Shown in pieces: positions 52,545-62,832 of a stretch of DNA of 64,000 nucleotides. The position numbers were made by a program, and so were the translations under genes. Source of the DNA: Hungatella sp. Lineage in GTDB: Bacteria > Bacillota > Clostridia > Lachnospirales > Lachnospiraceae. How positions within the stretch are numbered: the first letter of the stretch is position 1; every line of letters starts with the position of its first letter. The notes under the pieces are model-generated. The model was not told where the DNA came from and did not search any database. It saw only the letters and a program-made list of their open reading frames with translations. Location: the NCBI GenBank assembly GCA_009712635.1, contig WASS01000012.1, positions 30,383 through 94,382 on the forward strand, in the 5' to 3' direction.

Positions 52545-55500
52545 ATGGCAGACAATGATTCTATGATTAAACTAACCACAGCTTTGGAAAAAGAAAAAAG
52601 TACAAAGCAAATCAATCAGGATATAAAAGCATTAGAAAAGACCATCAGCCAACTTCGCCTGATGGCAGCTCTTTCTAAGGGCGAAAGTAAAAATAGCATA
52701 AATGCATCCATACAGGAACTGGAAAACCATGTAAAAGCATTTAAATTGAAAACTACCGTTGACGTCCGCAGCATCAACAAAGAAATAAATGATTTACTGC
52801 GGAAGGTTTCGCTCAAAGATATAAAAATCAACAATCTGGGAATTAAACTTGCAGCAAGAAAAATGGCTCAAAATGTTACAGACACATTAAAACGTTATGT
52901 GACCTTACCAAATTTAGAAATGAAGCAAGATCTATTTCATATGGATCTCGGTAATGTTCAGAAGAATTTATCTCTGGTTACCGCTTCACTGGAACTGGTT
53001 GTATCTGGAATTACGAAATTCAGACAGGCAGTAAAAACCTCCCGGGAAATCTCTTTATTATTTAATGAAATATCTGAGCTTAGTGGTGTTGCTTCAAATG
53101 ATGTTCAAAAGTTAAGTGAAGCATCTCTCCAGGCGGCCGGAACCTATGGTAAAAGTATTAAGGAATACTTAGAAGGTGTTCTTGAGGTTTTAAAAAACAG
53201 TCAGGTTTCCATATCCGGCCAGGAAGATCAGCTGATACAGGTGTTTCAATCAATGGACAGCCTTTTCGAAAAAAGCACCTTTTCCTGGGGTAATCGGCTG
53301 GTCTCTATGCAAAATGCATGGGATGGCTTTGTATATTCCCTGATGAACCCAGATTTAAGTGGTGGCAGTACTTTTTTATTTGAGACCATTTTAAGTGTTG
53401 AAACCCTTTTTGAGTATTTAAATCAAATTCCTCAAAAGATTGCAGAGATCAGTTCTTCTCCGGCCTTAGCTGCAACTGTAGATTTAAAGGTAACGGCTAA
53501 GAATGACAATCCTCCTGTTAACGAAACAAAATCAGCATCCAAAGCCTTTGATTTAAAGGGATTAATGAGTTCTGCATCGGATTTTAAGGATATATCAAAA
53601 TCGGTTGATGAGCTGGAAGAACAGCTAATTAAAGGGGAGTACGGCTTTGATTCCCTATCTGCTTCCATTGCAAATAATCATGAAAATTTAAGATACTACC
53701 TTGGAACATGTACGAAAAAGGCGCCTGCCTCATTGGCAGGTTATCAAAAATACCTATATAAAGCCGAAGTGCAGACAGACCAGTTGCGAAAGAAAACCAT
53801 TTTGTTAAATCTTGCATTTTCAACAGTTTCCGCTATTGGAATGCAATTAGTTACAATGGGAATTGAAGCCCTTGGAAAAGCCATATACGATCAGCAGCAC
53901 CAAACAGACATTGCTGCCGAAGCTGCTGCAAATGCTCAACAGAAACTGGCAGACATTAAAGCTGATGTTGATGATCTTAACAGCAAGCTGCAAACTACAG
54001 CTCAGCGAATCAATGAACTAAAATCCAAAGACAGTCTTACTCTTGTAGAGCAGGATGAGTTGAAAAATCTGACAGCTGCCAACGAAGAGTTGAAAGATCA
54101 GCTCAAAATAAAGAGTGCTCTTGAAAATATTGCGGCAGAGAACGCAAATGACAAATCAGAGGATTATTTTAAATCTACACAAGGATATAAGAAGTTTAAA
54201 GGGATGGAAGATAAATATTTAGAGGATTCTGAATCATACAAAGATCCAAAAATGAAGAAAAAATATTCATCCCCTTTAAACAGACTTAAGGATGAGCTTG
54301 CGGATTATCAGGAATTAAAACGCTTATATGAAGATGTGTCCAGGCAAAAAGAACAGTTAGAAAATAATGATCAAAAATCTGTGGCTGATTATCAAAAACT
54401 TGGATCATTGAGCATGGAGAAAAGCGAAATTGAAGCAGAATTAGAGAAGTTGAAAAGTAATATTAATAAATCGGTGCCTGAAATACAACAAAACCTGGCC
54501 AGTCTTGACCCAGTTAAAAATAAAGACTTAATAGATCAGGCCCAACAAGGACTGAAGGATTTCGCTCAAGAATTCGGTTCATCTAAAACTGCAGTTCCAT
54601 TAAAGGTAAGTCTCGACTTAGATGTTGATAAAAATCAAATTGATGAATTGGTAAAACAGGCAGCCAATGGCGGGCTTACTACAGCAGATGTTAAAACTAA
54701 TTTATTAGTAAAAAGCGATATGTCACCAGAAGATTTTATCTCCGCATTCAACTTAGAATTTGAAGAAGAGATAGGAAAACAAAAAAACGAGAACTTTAAA
54801 AGTGCATTATCTGAACTAAGTGCCGTAAAACTTGAAGAGTATATAAACTTCTTAAATTCGGGTGACCTGAATCAAAACTCCATTTCTTCATTTAACGATT
54901 TGAACAAAATTATGATAGAAACCGGAGTCAGTGCAGAAAATGCTGTCAACAGCTTAAAAGATTTCTCCAAAGACTATGTTACAAGTTCGGATTTAATATC
55001 AGGCATGGAGAATACTGCTCAGCTTATTGGATCCGTCAAACAGCAATTTGCCGATACCCAGGATGTTGGAACCAACAGTCTAAATGCTATTACAAAAAAG
55101 TTTCCTCAGCTATCTGCTGCCGTCCTTGAATATAGTCAGGGAGCCATACATTATGACGAACTAATGGAGCAACTGGAGGAGTGCTATAACAATGATTCGG
55201 AAGCTTATCGTTTAAACATAGTCTATAAACTGCAATTTGATGAGAACTTCTTCTCTACTGTACGAGATCGTAATCAACGCTTGTTTGAGGATCTTGCAAA
55301 AGCCTACGGTGATGATTTAAAAAACTGGAATAATCTCGTTCGGGCGAAATCTGGAATTAACACTGGATTTAAGAATAAATTATCTAATATTTTAGGAGGC
55401 ACTGGTGACGGCTCACCTACACCTGATGAGTTATTTGATACATATATCTCCATAAATAAAGATAATACAATCTCTGTTAAAGAGGAGATGAGGAAAAAAT

Positions 55501-58394
55501 ACTCAAAAATACAGGGGCAGACTCTTGATAAAGAAGTTTCTAAATATAACGAAAATATAAAGAAACTGGATGCTGCTGCAGGTGCACAAATAATTGTTCC
55601 TGAAATACCAAAAACAACTCCACAGAATAAACCCACCAGCCCAAATTCCAACTCTAGTTTTAGCCCTAACTCAACATCACAATCAACCCAGGAAATCAAC
55701 TGGATTGAACGAGAAGAAAAACTTCTGGATGAGGCCCGAAGCAGATTAAAAGATGCGGCATCAGACAGCAATATTGACTACCTTGGTATTTCCGAGCAAG
55801 ATTTCAACCACGCAAAGGATATACTTAATTCCACAACTACCCCTACCATAGAGCAATTAAATGAGCTGAAGGAAATGGCTGAGAAGTCGGGTTTGTCCAT
55901 GGATGAATTTTATAAAACCATACAGGGTGGAACCTGGTCCGCATCTAGACAAAGTCTTCTTGACCAACTGGTTGATGCAGACAAGCTCTCGTTGGAAAGG
56001 CAAAAGGAAATTACAGCACAATACCAAAAGCAGTATGAAGATACAGTGGCTGCTGTAAACCCTGACTATAGATATAAAATCGAAAACGGCAGTTTATCAG
56101 TCGAGCAGTTTTCCGGTAATGAAGCGGAGGTAATTAACAACGCAATTTCTGCCTATGACAAACTCACTGCTTCTAAAAATAAAGTGAACGAACTGAATAA
56201 AGCCTATACCGAGGACTTTATGGCCAGCTACGAGAACCGTTCAGCGGCACTGGAGGCAGAGAATGAACAGATCAGAAATTCAAGCTCCCTCATTGAAAAA
56301 CAAATTGCTTACATTAAATCTTCCGGTGAAGTAGTCGATTCTTCCCTTTATAAAAAGCTGATTCATTTGTCCAGCCAGGAAGAGCTTGTTACGAATGATA
56401 TTCTTGCCAATAAGCGAAAAGAATTGCAGGACATACTGAGCCAAGGTCTGAATTCGGAAAACTCAGAATCCTATCTCAAGCTGAAAGATGAAATAAACAA
56501 ATCCGAGTCATCTCTGTATGACTTAAAAAAGGCACAGGAAGAATATAACTTCCAACTACTAAAGCTACCAATTGAGCACCTGGAAACTGTGAGCAATATG
56601 TATAAGGATATTCAGTCTGCTATGGAAAACTGGTTCGGCGAAGTGGAAGCTTCCGACAAAAAGGCAGAATCCGGATATTACCAGGAACTTATTTCAAATG
56701 GACTCACACTCACTAATCAGCTGGGTGAACAGGCGGACTTAATTGAAAGGGCTATGAACCATTATGACGCAGGGTCCGACAACTGGAATGAGCTTTACAG
56801 CAAACTGCAGAATGTAAATTCAGAAATGTCCTCCATGGTACAGAATCTTCATAAATGGAACGAAGAACTGCTGAAAATGCCCTTAGATAAACTTTCCGCT
56901 GCATCTTCTGATCTGCAAAAAATTTCTGACGGTCTGGAAGCCCTGAGAAGTGATTATGATACTGTAATCAATGCTGTAACCGGAGCGATCAATGAACAAA
57001 TCACGTCCATAAACAAACAAAAAGATGCGGTAAACGAAGAATATGAAGCATCTAAAAAATCACTGCAGGATAAATTAGATTTACTAAATAAACAAAACGA
57101 TAAACTTAAACTGCAGCAAAAATATGAGCAATCTCTCTATGATCTGCAAAAAGCAAATCAACAGGCAACAGAAAAAGTCATCCGTAACGGGGAAGTTGTC
57201 TATGAACAGGATGCGGATAAGCTGCGGGCTGCTAAAGAAGCTGTACAGGATGCAAAATTTGAAATAGAAACCAATGAAATTCAATCTCAGATTAATTCCC
57301 TTCAGGAAACTTTGGATGGTTTAAATGATAATTATCAGAGTCAAATAGAATCCCTTCAAAAAATATCGGATAAATGGTCTGAGATTAACGCAAAAATTAC
57401 ACAGGCTCAAAATGATGCCAAAGCCGATGAAATTCTTGGCACTGGATGGAAGGACAAAATACTTTCCGGGAAAGATGATAGCCTCTTTAAAAATATAAAT
57501 GATCTTTATACCGGAATTACTCAGCAGATTAATGCCTATAAAGAACAGATTGAAAGTACGGAGAAAATTTATGCCCTTTTGGAAAACTACACCACAGCCT
57601 ACAAAGAAGGGACATTAACCTACAATCAGGCATTAACTGGAATTAACAATTTACTGTCCCAGCTGAACCAGAAAATGTCCTCATCAGATAATCTGCAAAA
57701 TCTGTATGATTACTATGCATCCATAAAGGGTACAAAGGCAGATGGATCAAGCATTCTTGCCGGATTCCGACAGGGGTTACAAGACTCCGCCTCTGAATTC
57801 ATAAAATCATTGGAACAGTATAACAAAAATTACGGAACTATATCAGAATATACTTCAAGCTGGCAACAGCTGACAGATAATGTTGCTTCCATGCTAAGCG
57901 TTTTAAAAGATGTACGGGATAACTTAGAGTCATCTTCAGACAACGATGAAGATGATAATTCCGGGCACTCAAGCGGTGAACCGTATATGGGAGGCGATTA
58001 TGTAAGTGGTGGACCTGGTGATACATTTAAAAATGGAATTACCAAAGGATTGGTGGGGGCACCTTCTTCATCTGCCAGAGAAACCAAGATGAAACTCTTA
58101 GGTCTGAAACCGTTGGATTCTGATGAATTTGCTTCTATTTTACACAGAAATGAAGCTGTATTTAACACAGAGCAACAGGATATGCTCTTATCCAATCTGG
58201 AGCATGCCTGGAATTTCACTCCTGGAGCCGGTACATTTAATATTGACGCTGGCGTTAAATCAGGTCAGACAATTACAAATTTCGGATTTGGAGATATTCA
58301 TATTAATGAATGCAGCGATCCGAATGAATTGGCAAAAGGAATTCTTAACGGAGGATTAAAAAGTGCTATCATACAACAAACCGGGAAACGCTAA
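52545..58394 (+). CDS. Tail tape-measure protein
   Basis: 1949 residues, the largest gene here. Long alpha-helical coiled-coil regions alternate with Ser/Asn-rich linkers. A hydrophobic helix lies near residue 430 (VSAIGMQLVTMGIEALGK). A coiled region near 1500-1580 contains the EKVIRNGEVVYEQDADKLR block seen in many gut-phage tape measures. The C-terminal end is Gly-rich (MGGDYVSGGPGDTF, about 1812) plus a globular tail. At the usual ~0.15 nm per residue it would specify a tail near 290 nm. No lytic-transglycosylase or peptidase domain is evident. RBS AGAGGATAAC. Confidence 0.85.
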   Translation: MADNDSMIKLTTALEKEKSTKQINQDIKALEKTISQLRLMAALSKGESKNSINASIQELENHVKAFKLKTTVDVRSINKEINDLLRKVSLKDIKINNLGIKLAARKMAQNVTDTLKRYVTLPNLEMKQDLFHMDLGNVQKNLSLVTASLELVVSGITKFRQAVKTSREISLLFNEISELSGVASNDVQKLSEASLQAAGTYGKSIKEYLEGVLEVLKNSQVSISGQEDQLIQVFQSMDSLFEKSTFSWGNRLVSMQNAWDGFVYSLMNPDLSGGSTFLFETILSVETLFEYLNQIPQKIAEISSSPALAATVDLKVTAKNDNPPVNETKSASKAFDLKGLMSSASDFKDISKSVDELEEQLIKGEYGFDSLSASIANNHENLRYYLGTCTKKAPASLAGYQKYLYKAEVQTDQLRKKTILLNLAFSTVSAIGMQLVTMGIEALGKAIYDQQHQTDIAAEAAANAQQKLADIKADVDDLNSKLQTTAQRINELKSKDSLTLVEQDELKNLTAANEELKDQLKIKSALENIAAENANDKSEDYFKSTQGYKKFKGMEDKYLEDSESYKDPKMKKKYSSPLNRLKDELADYQELKRLYEDVSRQKEQLENNDQKSVADYQKLGSLSMEKSEIEAELEKLKSNINKSVPEIQQNLASLDPVKNKDLIDQAQQGLKDFAQEFGSSKTAVPLKVSLDLDVDKNQIDELVKQAANGGLTTADVKTNLLVKSDMSPEDFISAFNLEFEEEIGKQKNENFKSALSELSAVKLEEYINFLNSGDLNQNSISSFNDLNKIMIETGVSAENAVNSLKDFSKDYVTSSDLISGMENTAQLIGSVKQQFADTQDVGTNSLNAITKKFPQLSAAVLEYSQGAIHYDELMEQLEECYNNDSEAYRLNIVYKLQFDENFFSTVRDRNQRLFEDLAKAYGDDLKNWNNLVRAKSGINTGFKNKLSNILGGTGDGSPTPDELFDTYISINKDNTISVKEEMRKKYSKIQGQTLDKEVSKYNENIKKLDAAAGAQIIVPEIPKTTPQNKPTSPNSNSSFSPNSTSQSTQEINWIEREEKLLDEARSRLKDAASDSNIDYLGISEQDFNHAKDILNSTTTPTIEQLNELKEMAEKSGLSMDEFYKTIQGGTWSASRQSLLDQLVDADKLSLERQKEITAQYQKQYEDTVAAVNPDYRYKIENGSLSVEQFSGNEAEVINNAISAYDKLTASKNKVNELNKAYTEDFMASYENRSAALEAENEQIRNSSSLIEKQIAYIKSSGEVVDSSLYKKLIHLSSQEELVTNDILANKRKELQDILSQGLNSENSESYLKLKDEINKSESSLYDLKKAQEEYNFQLLKLPIEHLETVSNMYKDIQSAMENWFGEVEASDKKAESGYYQELISNGLTLTNQLGEQADLIERAMNHYDAGSDNWNELYSKLQNVNSEMSSMVQNLHKWNEELLKMPLDKLSAASSDLQKISDGLEALRSDYDTVINAVTGAINEQITSINKQKDAVNEEYEASKKSLQDKLDLLNKQNDKLKLQQKYEQSLYDLQKANQQATEKVIRNGEVVYEQDADKLRAAKEAVQDAKFEIETNEIQSQINSLQETLDGLNDNYQSQIESLQKISDKWSEINAKITQAQNDAKADEILGTGWKDKILSGKDDSLFKNINDLYTGITQQINAYKEQIESTEKIYALLENYTTAYKEGTLTYNQALTGINNLLSQLNQKMSSSDNLQNLYDYYASIKGTKADGSSILAGFRQGLQDSASEFIKSLEQYNKNYGTISEYTSSWQQLTDNVASMLSVLKDVRDNLESSSDNDEDDNSGHSSGEPYMGGDYVSGGPGDTFKNGITKGLVGAPSSSARETKMKLLGLKPLDSDEFASILHRNEAVFNTEQQDMLLSNLEHAWNFTPGAGTFNIDAGVKSGQTITNFGFGDIHINECSDPNELAKGILNGGLKSAIIQQTGKR

Positions 58395-58414
58395 TGCTGT
58401 AAAATCAGGAAAGG

Positions 58415-58690
58415 ATGGTGATACCAATAAATCTACAGGACGTTTATAAAAAACTAGCCGAAGATATGAACTATCTCATTAACTCGGCATCCGAAAACCT
58501 TAAGTTTGACCGGACATTTCGAGCACTGGTCAACGGCGCCGCAAAAGATGGAAAATGTACTATTTCTTATAAAAACAAAACCTATACCGCCCGATGCAGT
58601 ACACAGGTAAATCTCAATGATGCTGTGTGGGTATGCGCCCCCTGCAATGATTGGAATTCCCTATATATCCAGATGTTTGAATTTAAATAA
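58415..58690 (+). CDS. Small OB-fold-like tail-cassette protein
   Basis: 91 residues. After an N-terminal helix (INLQDVYKKLAEDMNYLINSA) comes a compact beta region GKCTISYKNKTYTARCSTQV and AVWVCAPCNDWNSLYIQMF. Its pattern resembles the short OB-like proteins that follow tape-measure genes in Clostridia phages (strand - YKNKxYTA - strand - VWVxxPxNDW). The ATG directly abuts the AGGAAAGG site, so a GTG at 58418 may be the real start. Role unknown, probably tail tip. Confidence 0.6.
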   Translation: MVIPINLQDVYKKLAEDMNYLINSASENLKFDRTFRALVNGAAKDGKCTISYKNKTYTARCSTQVNLNDAVWVCAPCNDWNSLYIQMFEFK

Positions 58691-58726
58691 AACACAGCAT
58701 ACGCATTTAAAGAAAAGGAGTTTAAT

Positions 58727-59794
58727 ATGCATGCAATTATTCACCCAATAGAACCTTTTGATTCCTCCATAGGAACTAATATCAACTTTACATGGCAGGG
58801 AAATCAGATATTTAAAGTCCGCTGTTTGATTAAGGATAATTCTACAGGAGACGTAGTATATGACCAGACCATAAGCACCATGAAGCAGAGTTACCTCCTG
58901 CCGCCCGATTCAACATTAAAAAATGGGGGCTACTATATTGCCTATCTATCCGTAATAGATGTGGATGGAGTGGAATCCAGCTTTTCAAACATTGGTACCC
59001 CATTTTACTGTTATCAGACTCCTAAGTTTCACTTATCCATTAAGCCTGGAGATGTTATAAAAACTTCAGCCTATCAGACCGAACTAACTTACGCCCAGGC
59101 AGAAAATGAGCTTTTGGATTATTATTCCATTACCCTTTACACCTATCAGAAAACTGAACTTTTGACTTCTGGTAACCTGTATAATACTGACAGCCTTACT
59201 TATCTGATTTCCGGTCTTGAAAATGCAAAGCAATATTACATACGGGCTACTGGTAAGACGCTTCATAACATGACGTTAGACACCGGCTACATTCTGTTTA
59301 CCGTATCCTACACAGAAGCCCAGATATTTAATCCGTTGGAGTTAAATAACCGGGCAGAACTTGGTGCCATTGAAATAAAAAGCAACATTACTTCAACCGT
59401 TGGCATACCGGAAAAGGAAGTCACCTATATTGACCATCAGTTTGCAGATTTAAGAAGCAACTCAGTCACTTATGATATTGGTTTTGAAGTAAAAGGTGAT
59501 TTCACCAAGGCATTTCTTTTTTACAAGCCTGTACGTAACGCAAGAATTATTCGTTTTACAGATGGTGGAAAACACTATGTAAACATTTTTTACCGGGAAG
59601 GTACTTTATCTGATTCCAATGGAGAGAAAGCATTTTTTGAACTCCAGGCAGAAACTTCAGGGGTCAAATATATCTTGTTCAGTAACTATGTAACCTTCCC
59701 TGATACAAACCAACAATTTTTACTTCATCTAAACCGGATTGGCAATGCATATGAAATAAATGCCAGTGTGGTAAACCAGACAGAAAGGCGGTGA
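58727..59794 (+). CDS. Tail-tip/fibre protein with fibronectin-type repeats
   Basis: 355 residues. Two or three beta-sandwich units of FN3 type: residues ~10-95 (DSSIGTNINFTWQGNQIFKVRC ... YLSVIDVDGVESSFSN) and ~97-200 (YYSITLYTYQKTE ... YYIRATG). A C-terminal lectin-like beta domain (GFEVKGDFTKAFLFYKP, GGKHYVNIFYREG) follows. No signal peptide. It probably forms part of the distal tail or an arm that contacts carbohydrate. AAAAGGAG precedes ATG 58727. Ends 4 bases before the next gene. Confidence 0.6.
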   Translation: MHAIIHPIEPFDSSIGTNINFTWQGNQIFKVRCLIKDNSTGDVVYDQTISTMKQSYLLPPDSTLKNGGYYIAYLSVIDVDGVESSFSNIGTPFYCYQTPKFHLSIKPGDVIKTSAYQTELTYAQAENELLDYYSITLYTYQKTELLTSGNLYNTDSLTYLISGLENAKQYYIRATGKTLHNMTLDTGYILFTVSYTEAQIFNPLELNNRAELGAIEIKSNITSTVGIPEKEVTYIDHQFADLRSNSVTYDIGFEVKGDFTKAFLFYKPVRNARIIRFTDGGKHYVNIFYREGTLSDSNGEKAFFELQAETSGVKYILFSNYVTFPDTNQQFLLHLNRIGNAYEINASVVNQTERR

Positions 59795-59798
59795 TCCA

Positions 59799-60692
59799 AT
59801 GTTTTTAGGTAGTTCATTTGCTTCAAGTAAAGAATCTTTGACCTCCTCCTTTGCATCCTCTTCAGATGTGGCTGACTTAACCATTGCAAATGCAGTATTT
59901 GACGAAATTTACTCCACCGTAAACCTAACCCCTATAACGGAAACAGATTTTAAAATTCCTGCCATATGGGGATTTGATACCCGATTACACGCTCTGTTTC
60001 AGGATAACCTATACGGCGGAAACGTCAGTTTCACAGAAAGTATTGTGGAATCTATACGGATTAAAAAAAAAGTTAATGGCGATAAAAAATTCAAAACTAT
60101 TTACGAAAAATCCATTACCTCTAATGAAGATTTTGAAATTGAGTTAATGGATTATTATGAACCAGTAGGCACCGTAGAATATGCCTATGTTCCAGTTATT
60201 TCAGGCGGTGAAAACAGTTATATTACAAATCGAATTGAGTCATTCTTTGACTCTTATTTTATCTGCGAAAAGGATATATCCTACCCGATGATCCTGGACA
60301 CAGGCTTTGAAAAGAAGCTGACTCAGAAAACAAGCCTGATTGAGCTATTGGGGCGTGAAAAACCAGTGATTTTAAAAGGCGGACGTGTCCGTTATTATAC
60401 AGGAGATGTTTCCTGTACTTTTATTGAATTAACAAAAGATGGCTGGCAGACACACACCTCCTGGGATTATAGAAATGGAATTTACAATTTCCTCACAAAT
60501 GGCAAACCCAAAATTCTGAAGGATTATTTTGGAAATATCTATATGGTGGCTGTCACCAGCGGTGATATTTCTGAAGAGTCCGACCATTATGAACACGTAA
60601 ATACCAAGTTCAGTGTTACAGAATGCGGCAGTGCTTATGACCCCGGGGATTTATACGACAACGGCTTTATTAACGCTGACATTGACAGGTAG
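59799..60692 (+). CDS. Putative distal tail protein
   Basis: 297 residues, beta-rich, starting with a low-complexity Ser/Ala segment (SSFASSKESLTSSFASSSD). It contains KIPAIWGFDTRLHALFQDN and SFTESIVESIRIKKKVNG, then many short strands and a late YGNIYMVAVTSGD-like segment (DYFGNIYMVAVTSG). The size and place between a fibre-like protein and the hub protein fit a Dit-type ring component. No firm family match. It starts just after the 355-residue gene with AGGCGGTG. Confidence 0.55.
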   Translation: MFLGSSFASSKESLTSSFASSSDVADLTIANAVFDEIYSTVNLTPITETDFKIPAIWGFDTRLHALFQDNLYGGNVSFTESIVESIRIKKKVNGDKKFKTIYEKSITSNEDFEIELMDYYEPVGTVEYAYVPVISGGENSYITNRIESFFDSYFICEKDISYPMILDTGFEKKLTQKTSLIELLGREKPVILKGGRVRYYTGDVSCTFIELTKDGWQTHTSWDYRNGIYNFLTNGKPKILKDYFGNIYMVAVTSGDISEESDHYEHVNTKFSVTECGSAYDPGDLYDNGFINADIDR

Positions 60693-60700
60693 GTGAACGC

Positions 60701-62191
60701 ATGAATTATCAAGTAACACAATCTGATATAAGCCTGTTAAAACAGGGAACCCAGGAAATCTTCCTGAAAGCAGAGCTGCTTAACTCCTCCTATAAAATCC
60801 TGGACTCTTTGGAGGGCCAGATCATTTCAGACAGCTATAGTCAGGATAACGAATCCATTCAGCGGAGGTGTTACAGCTTTGATTTAATAGTATTAAATTC
60901 ATCCTTTGCCATTGGAAAGGATAAAAAAATTTGGATGGACAAACGGGTTCGGGTCTACTATGGCATTAAATCGCTGCGCACTGGTGAAATCACATGGTAT
61001 CTTCTTGGAATCTTCTGCTATGTGAGCATGAAGTATACTTTTTCTTTACAGGAAAAAAGGCTTTCTGTTACCTGTGCAGATTTAATGGCATTATATGACG
61101 GAACAATAAACGGACATCTTGCGGGCTATGGTTCTTCTAATAATCCGCCTGCTTTTGCGTCCCAATCAATTACAATTCCTGCCGGAGAGGATATTCGTTC
61201 CTCTGTCCTTGCAATTGTGAAAGAAGCAGGAATTGAAAACTACATTATTGAAGATATAAGAAAACCAGTCCCCTATGACCTGACCTTCGAAACAGGATCA
61301 ACCTATGCAGATATCTGGACAAAGATCCGGGATCTTTATGATTCCTGGGAATTTTATTTTGATGCAGATGGAACATTTATTTGGAGAAAGATACCTACCT
61401 GCCTGGATGAACCAGTTACAATTAATGACTCGTTGCTTGGAAATCTTATTATAAGCGAAGATACCGATGTAAAATTCGATGAGATCTACAATGTAACTGA
61501 GGTGTGGGGAAAGGTGCTTGAATTAGAGTCGAAGGATCGGTATGCGGATACCTCAACTTATAAGAATCAGGTTTATGATGTACATTTTGATTCCTTAAGT
61601 TCTTGGCAGGATGTTGATAATTTAACACAACTAGCATTTAAAGTTACTGCAGAACATACGGATGCTCCTATGTTTACAATAAACGGATTTTCTCCCACTA
61701 TTCCTATATACGACGGGGATGGTAATCCGTTAAAAGCGAACGTTTTGAAAAAAGATACTGTCTATGTCTTCCGTTATCGAAGACTTACCGATTTAAATAC
61801 CGTCCCGGGAGCGCTTTTCTTACTAGGGCAATTTCAGTGCTATGGCAAATACGTTGAGAAATCCAAGGACTGCCCTTTTTCGGTAACAAACTTAGGTTAC
61901 GAAATTCCGCAATCCCTTGACTTCAATACCTTAAGTGACGATGCCGCCTGTTATAATCAGGCACAATACTTAACCTATCAGTCTACTGCCATGAAGGACA
62001 CCATACAGTTGACTTCACTGGTAATCCCCTGGCTTGAGGTCAATACAAAAGTCGAATATACACCCAGATACAATCATGTAACCAGTCAATACATAGTAAA
62101 AAACATAAGCTGGTCCACAGGCGAAGGGACTATGAGTATTACTCTCTATCGTTTTTTGGAGAGCTTTTCTTATGTTTATAAAAGTAAATGA
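60701..62191 (+). CDS. Tail hub (baseplate) protein, DUF5048/Tal-like
   Basis: 496 residues. The N-terminal region resembles gp27-like hubs: LGIFCYVSMKYTFSLQEKRLSVTCADLMALYDG, with the LGxFY-x-KxxSVTCADLMxLxDG pattern of the DUF5048 family. A middle region with YDSWEFYFDADGTFIWRKIP and DEIYNVTEVWGKV is followed by a C-terminal part. It would form the trimeric hub closing the tube, and an arm for cell contact may be the next genes. The start follows AGGTGA; it is 8 bases after the previous gene. Confidence 0.7.
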   Translation: MNYQVTQSDISLLKQGTQEIFLKAELLNSSYKILDSLEGQIISDSYSQDNESIQRRCYSFDLIVLNSSFAIGKDKKIWMDKRVRVYYGIKSLRTGEITWYLLGIFCYVSMKYTFSLQEKRLSVTCADLMALYDGTINGHLAGYGSSNNPPAFASQSITIPAGEDIRSSVLAIVKEAGIENYIIEDIRKPVPYDLTFETGSTYADIWTKIRDLYDSWEFYFDADGTFIWRKIPTCLDEPVTINDSLLGNLIISEDTDVKFDEIYNVTEVWGKVLELESKDRYADTSTYKNQVYDVHFDSLSSWQDVDNLTQLAFKVTAEHTDAPMFTINGFSPTIPIYDGDGNPLKANVLKKDTVYVFRYRRLTDLNTVPGALFLLGQFQCYGKYVEKSKDCPFSVTNLGYEIPQSLDFNTLSDDAACYNQAQYLTYQSTAMKDTIQLTSLVIPWLEVNTKVEYTPRYNHVTSQYIVKNISWSTGEGTMSITLYRFLESFSYVYKSK

Positions 62192-62205
62192 AAGGGGTTT
62201 TTAAA

Positions 62206-62832
62206 ATGAGTTATTCAGAATATCCTCACAGCAGTTTTCCAGAAAAAATCTGCGATTTACCAAGCATGCAGGACGTATCTGCAACAATGCGCCCAGCTAT
62301 TGAGCAATATAATGAAGCTTGGATTAACAATGATGTGGATGCTATGGCTGCCATAAAGGAAAAGTATCCTAATCTGACAAAGTCTTTATTTAATGCAGAC
62401 AAATTCAATACCTTATTAGATGGGTTAAAAGCAACTCAAAAGTTTTTTAAAGAAGAAGTAGATGGTATGATACAGGATGTCGCACAGAAAACTGTTGGCA
62501 TAAATGACAGTCCGGCTGAAGATCAAAAAAAGCTGAATTCTTATTCTGCGGAAAAAACAGATTATTTGACGGGTGTCTCCATTGCCACCAATCTCTCCAT
62601 TCCGGTTGCGGCATGGAGCAGTGATCTAACCTATACCTTTAATTCAGATAAAATTGAGGAAAATGATAAGGTTAATGTTTACTTTAGTTCCGACAGCATG
62701 GTAATAGCTGCAAAGGCTTTTATTGTTGTGAAGGATGAAACCGGTGCAGGAAATCTTGTTCTGCAGGCTAGCAAATTACCAAAAAGTACATTAATTATCA
62801 GAGATATAGAGGTGGTGAGAAAAAATGGCTAA
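62206..62832 (+). CDS. Tail accessory protein
   Basis: 208 residues. An N-terminal helical part (MQDVSATMRPAIEQYNEAWI, AIKEKYPNLTKSLFNADKFN) is followed by a C-terminal beta part (PVAAWSSDLTYTFNSDKIEEND, VYFSSDSMVIAAKAFIVVKDE). It resembles fibre-associated structural proteins of tail modules. I start at ATG 62206, 9 bases after AAAGGGG. The longer frame to 62188 overlaps the hub stop but has no ribosome site. The 3' end overlaps the fibre gene by 8 bases. Function not assigned. Confidence 0.65.
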   Translation: MSYSEYPHSSFPEKICDLPSMQDVSATMRPAIEQYNEAWINNDVDAMAAIKEKYPNLTKSLFNADKFNTLLDGLKATQKFFKEEVDGMIQDVAQKTVGINDSPAEDQKKLNSYSAEKTDYLTGVSIATNLSIPVAAWSSDLTYTFNSDKIEENDKVNVYFSSDSMVIAAKAFIVVKDETGAGNLVLQASKLPKSTLIIRDIEVVRKNG

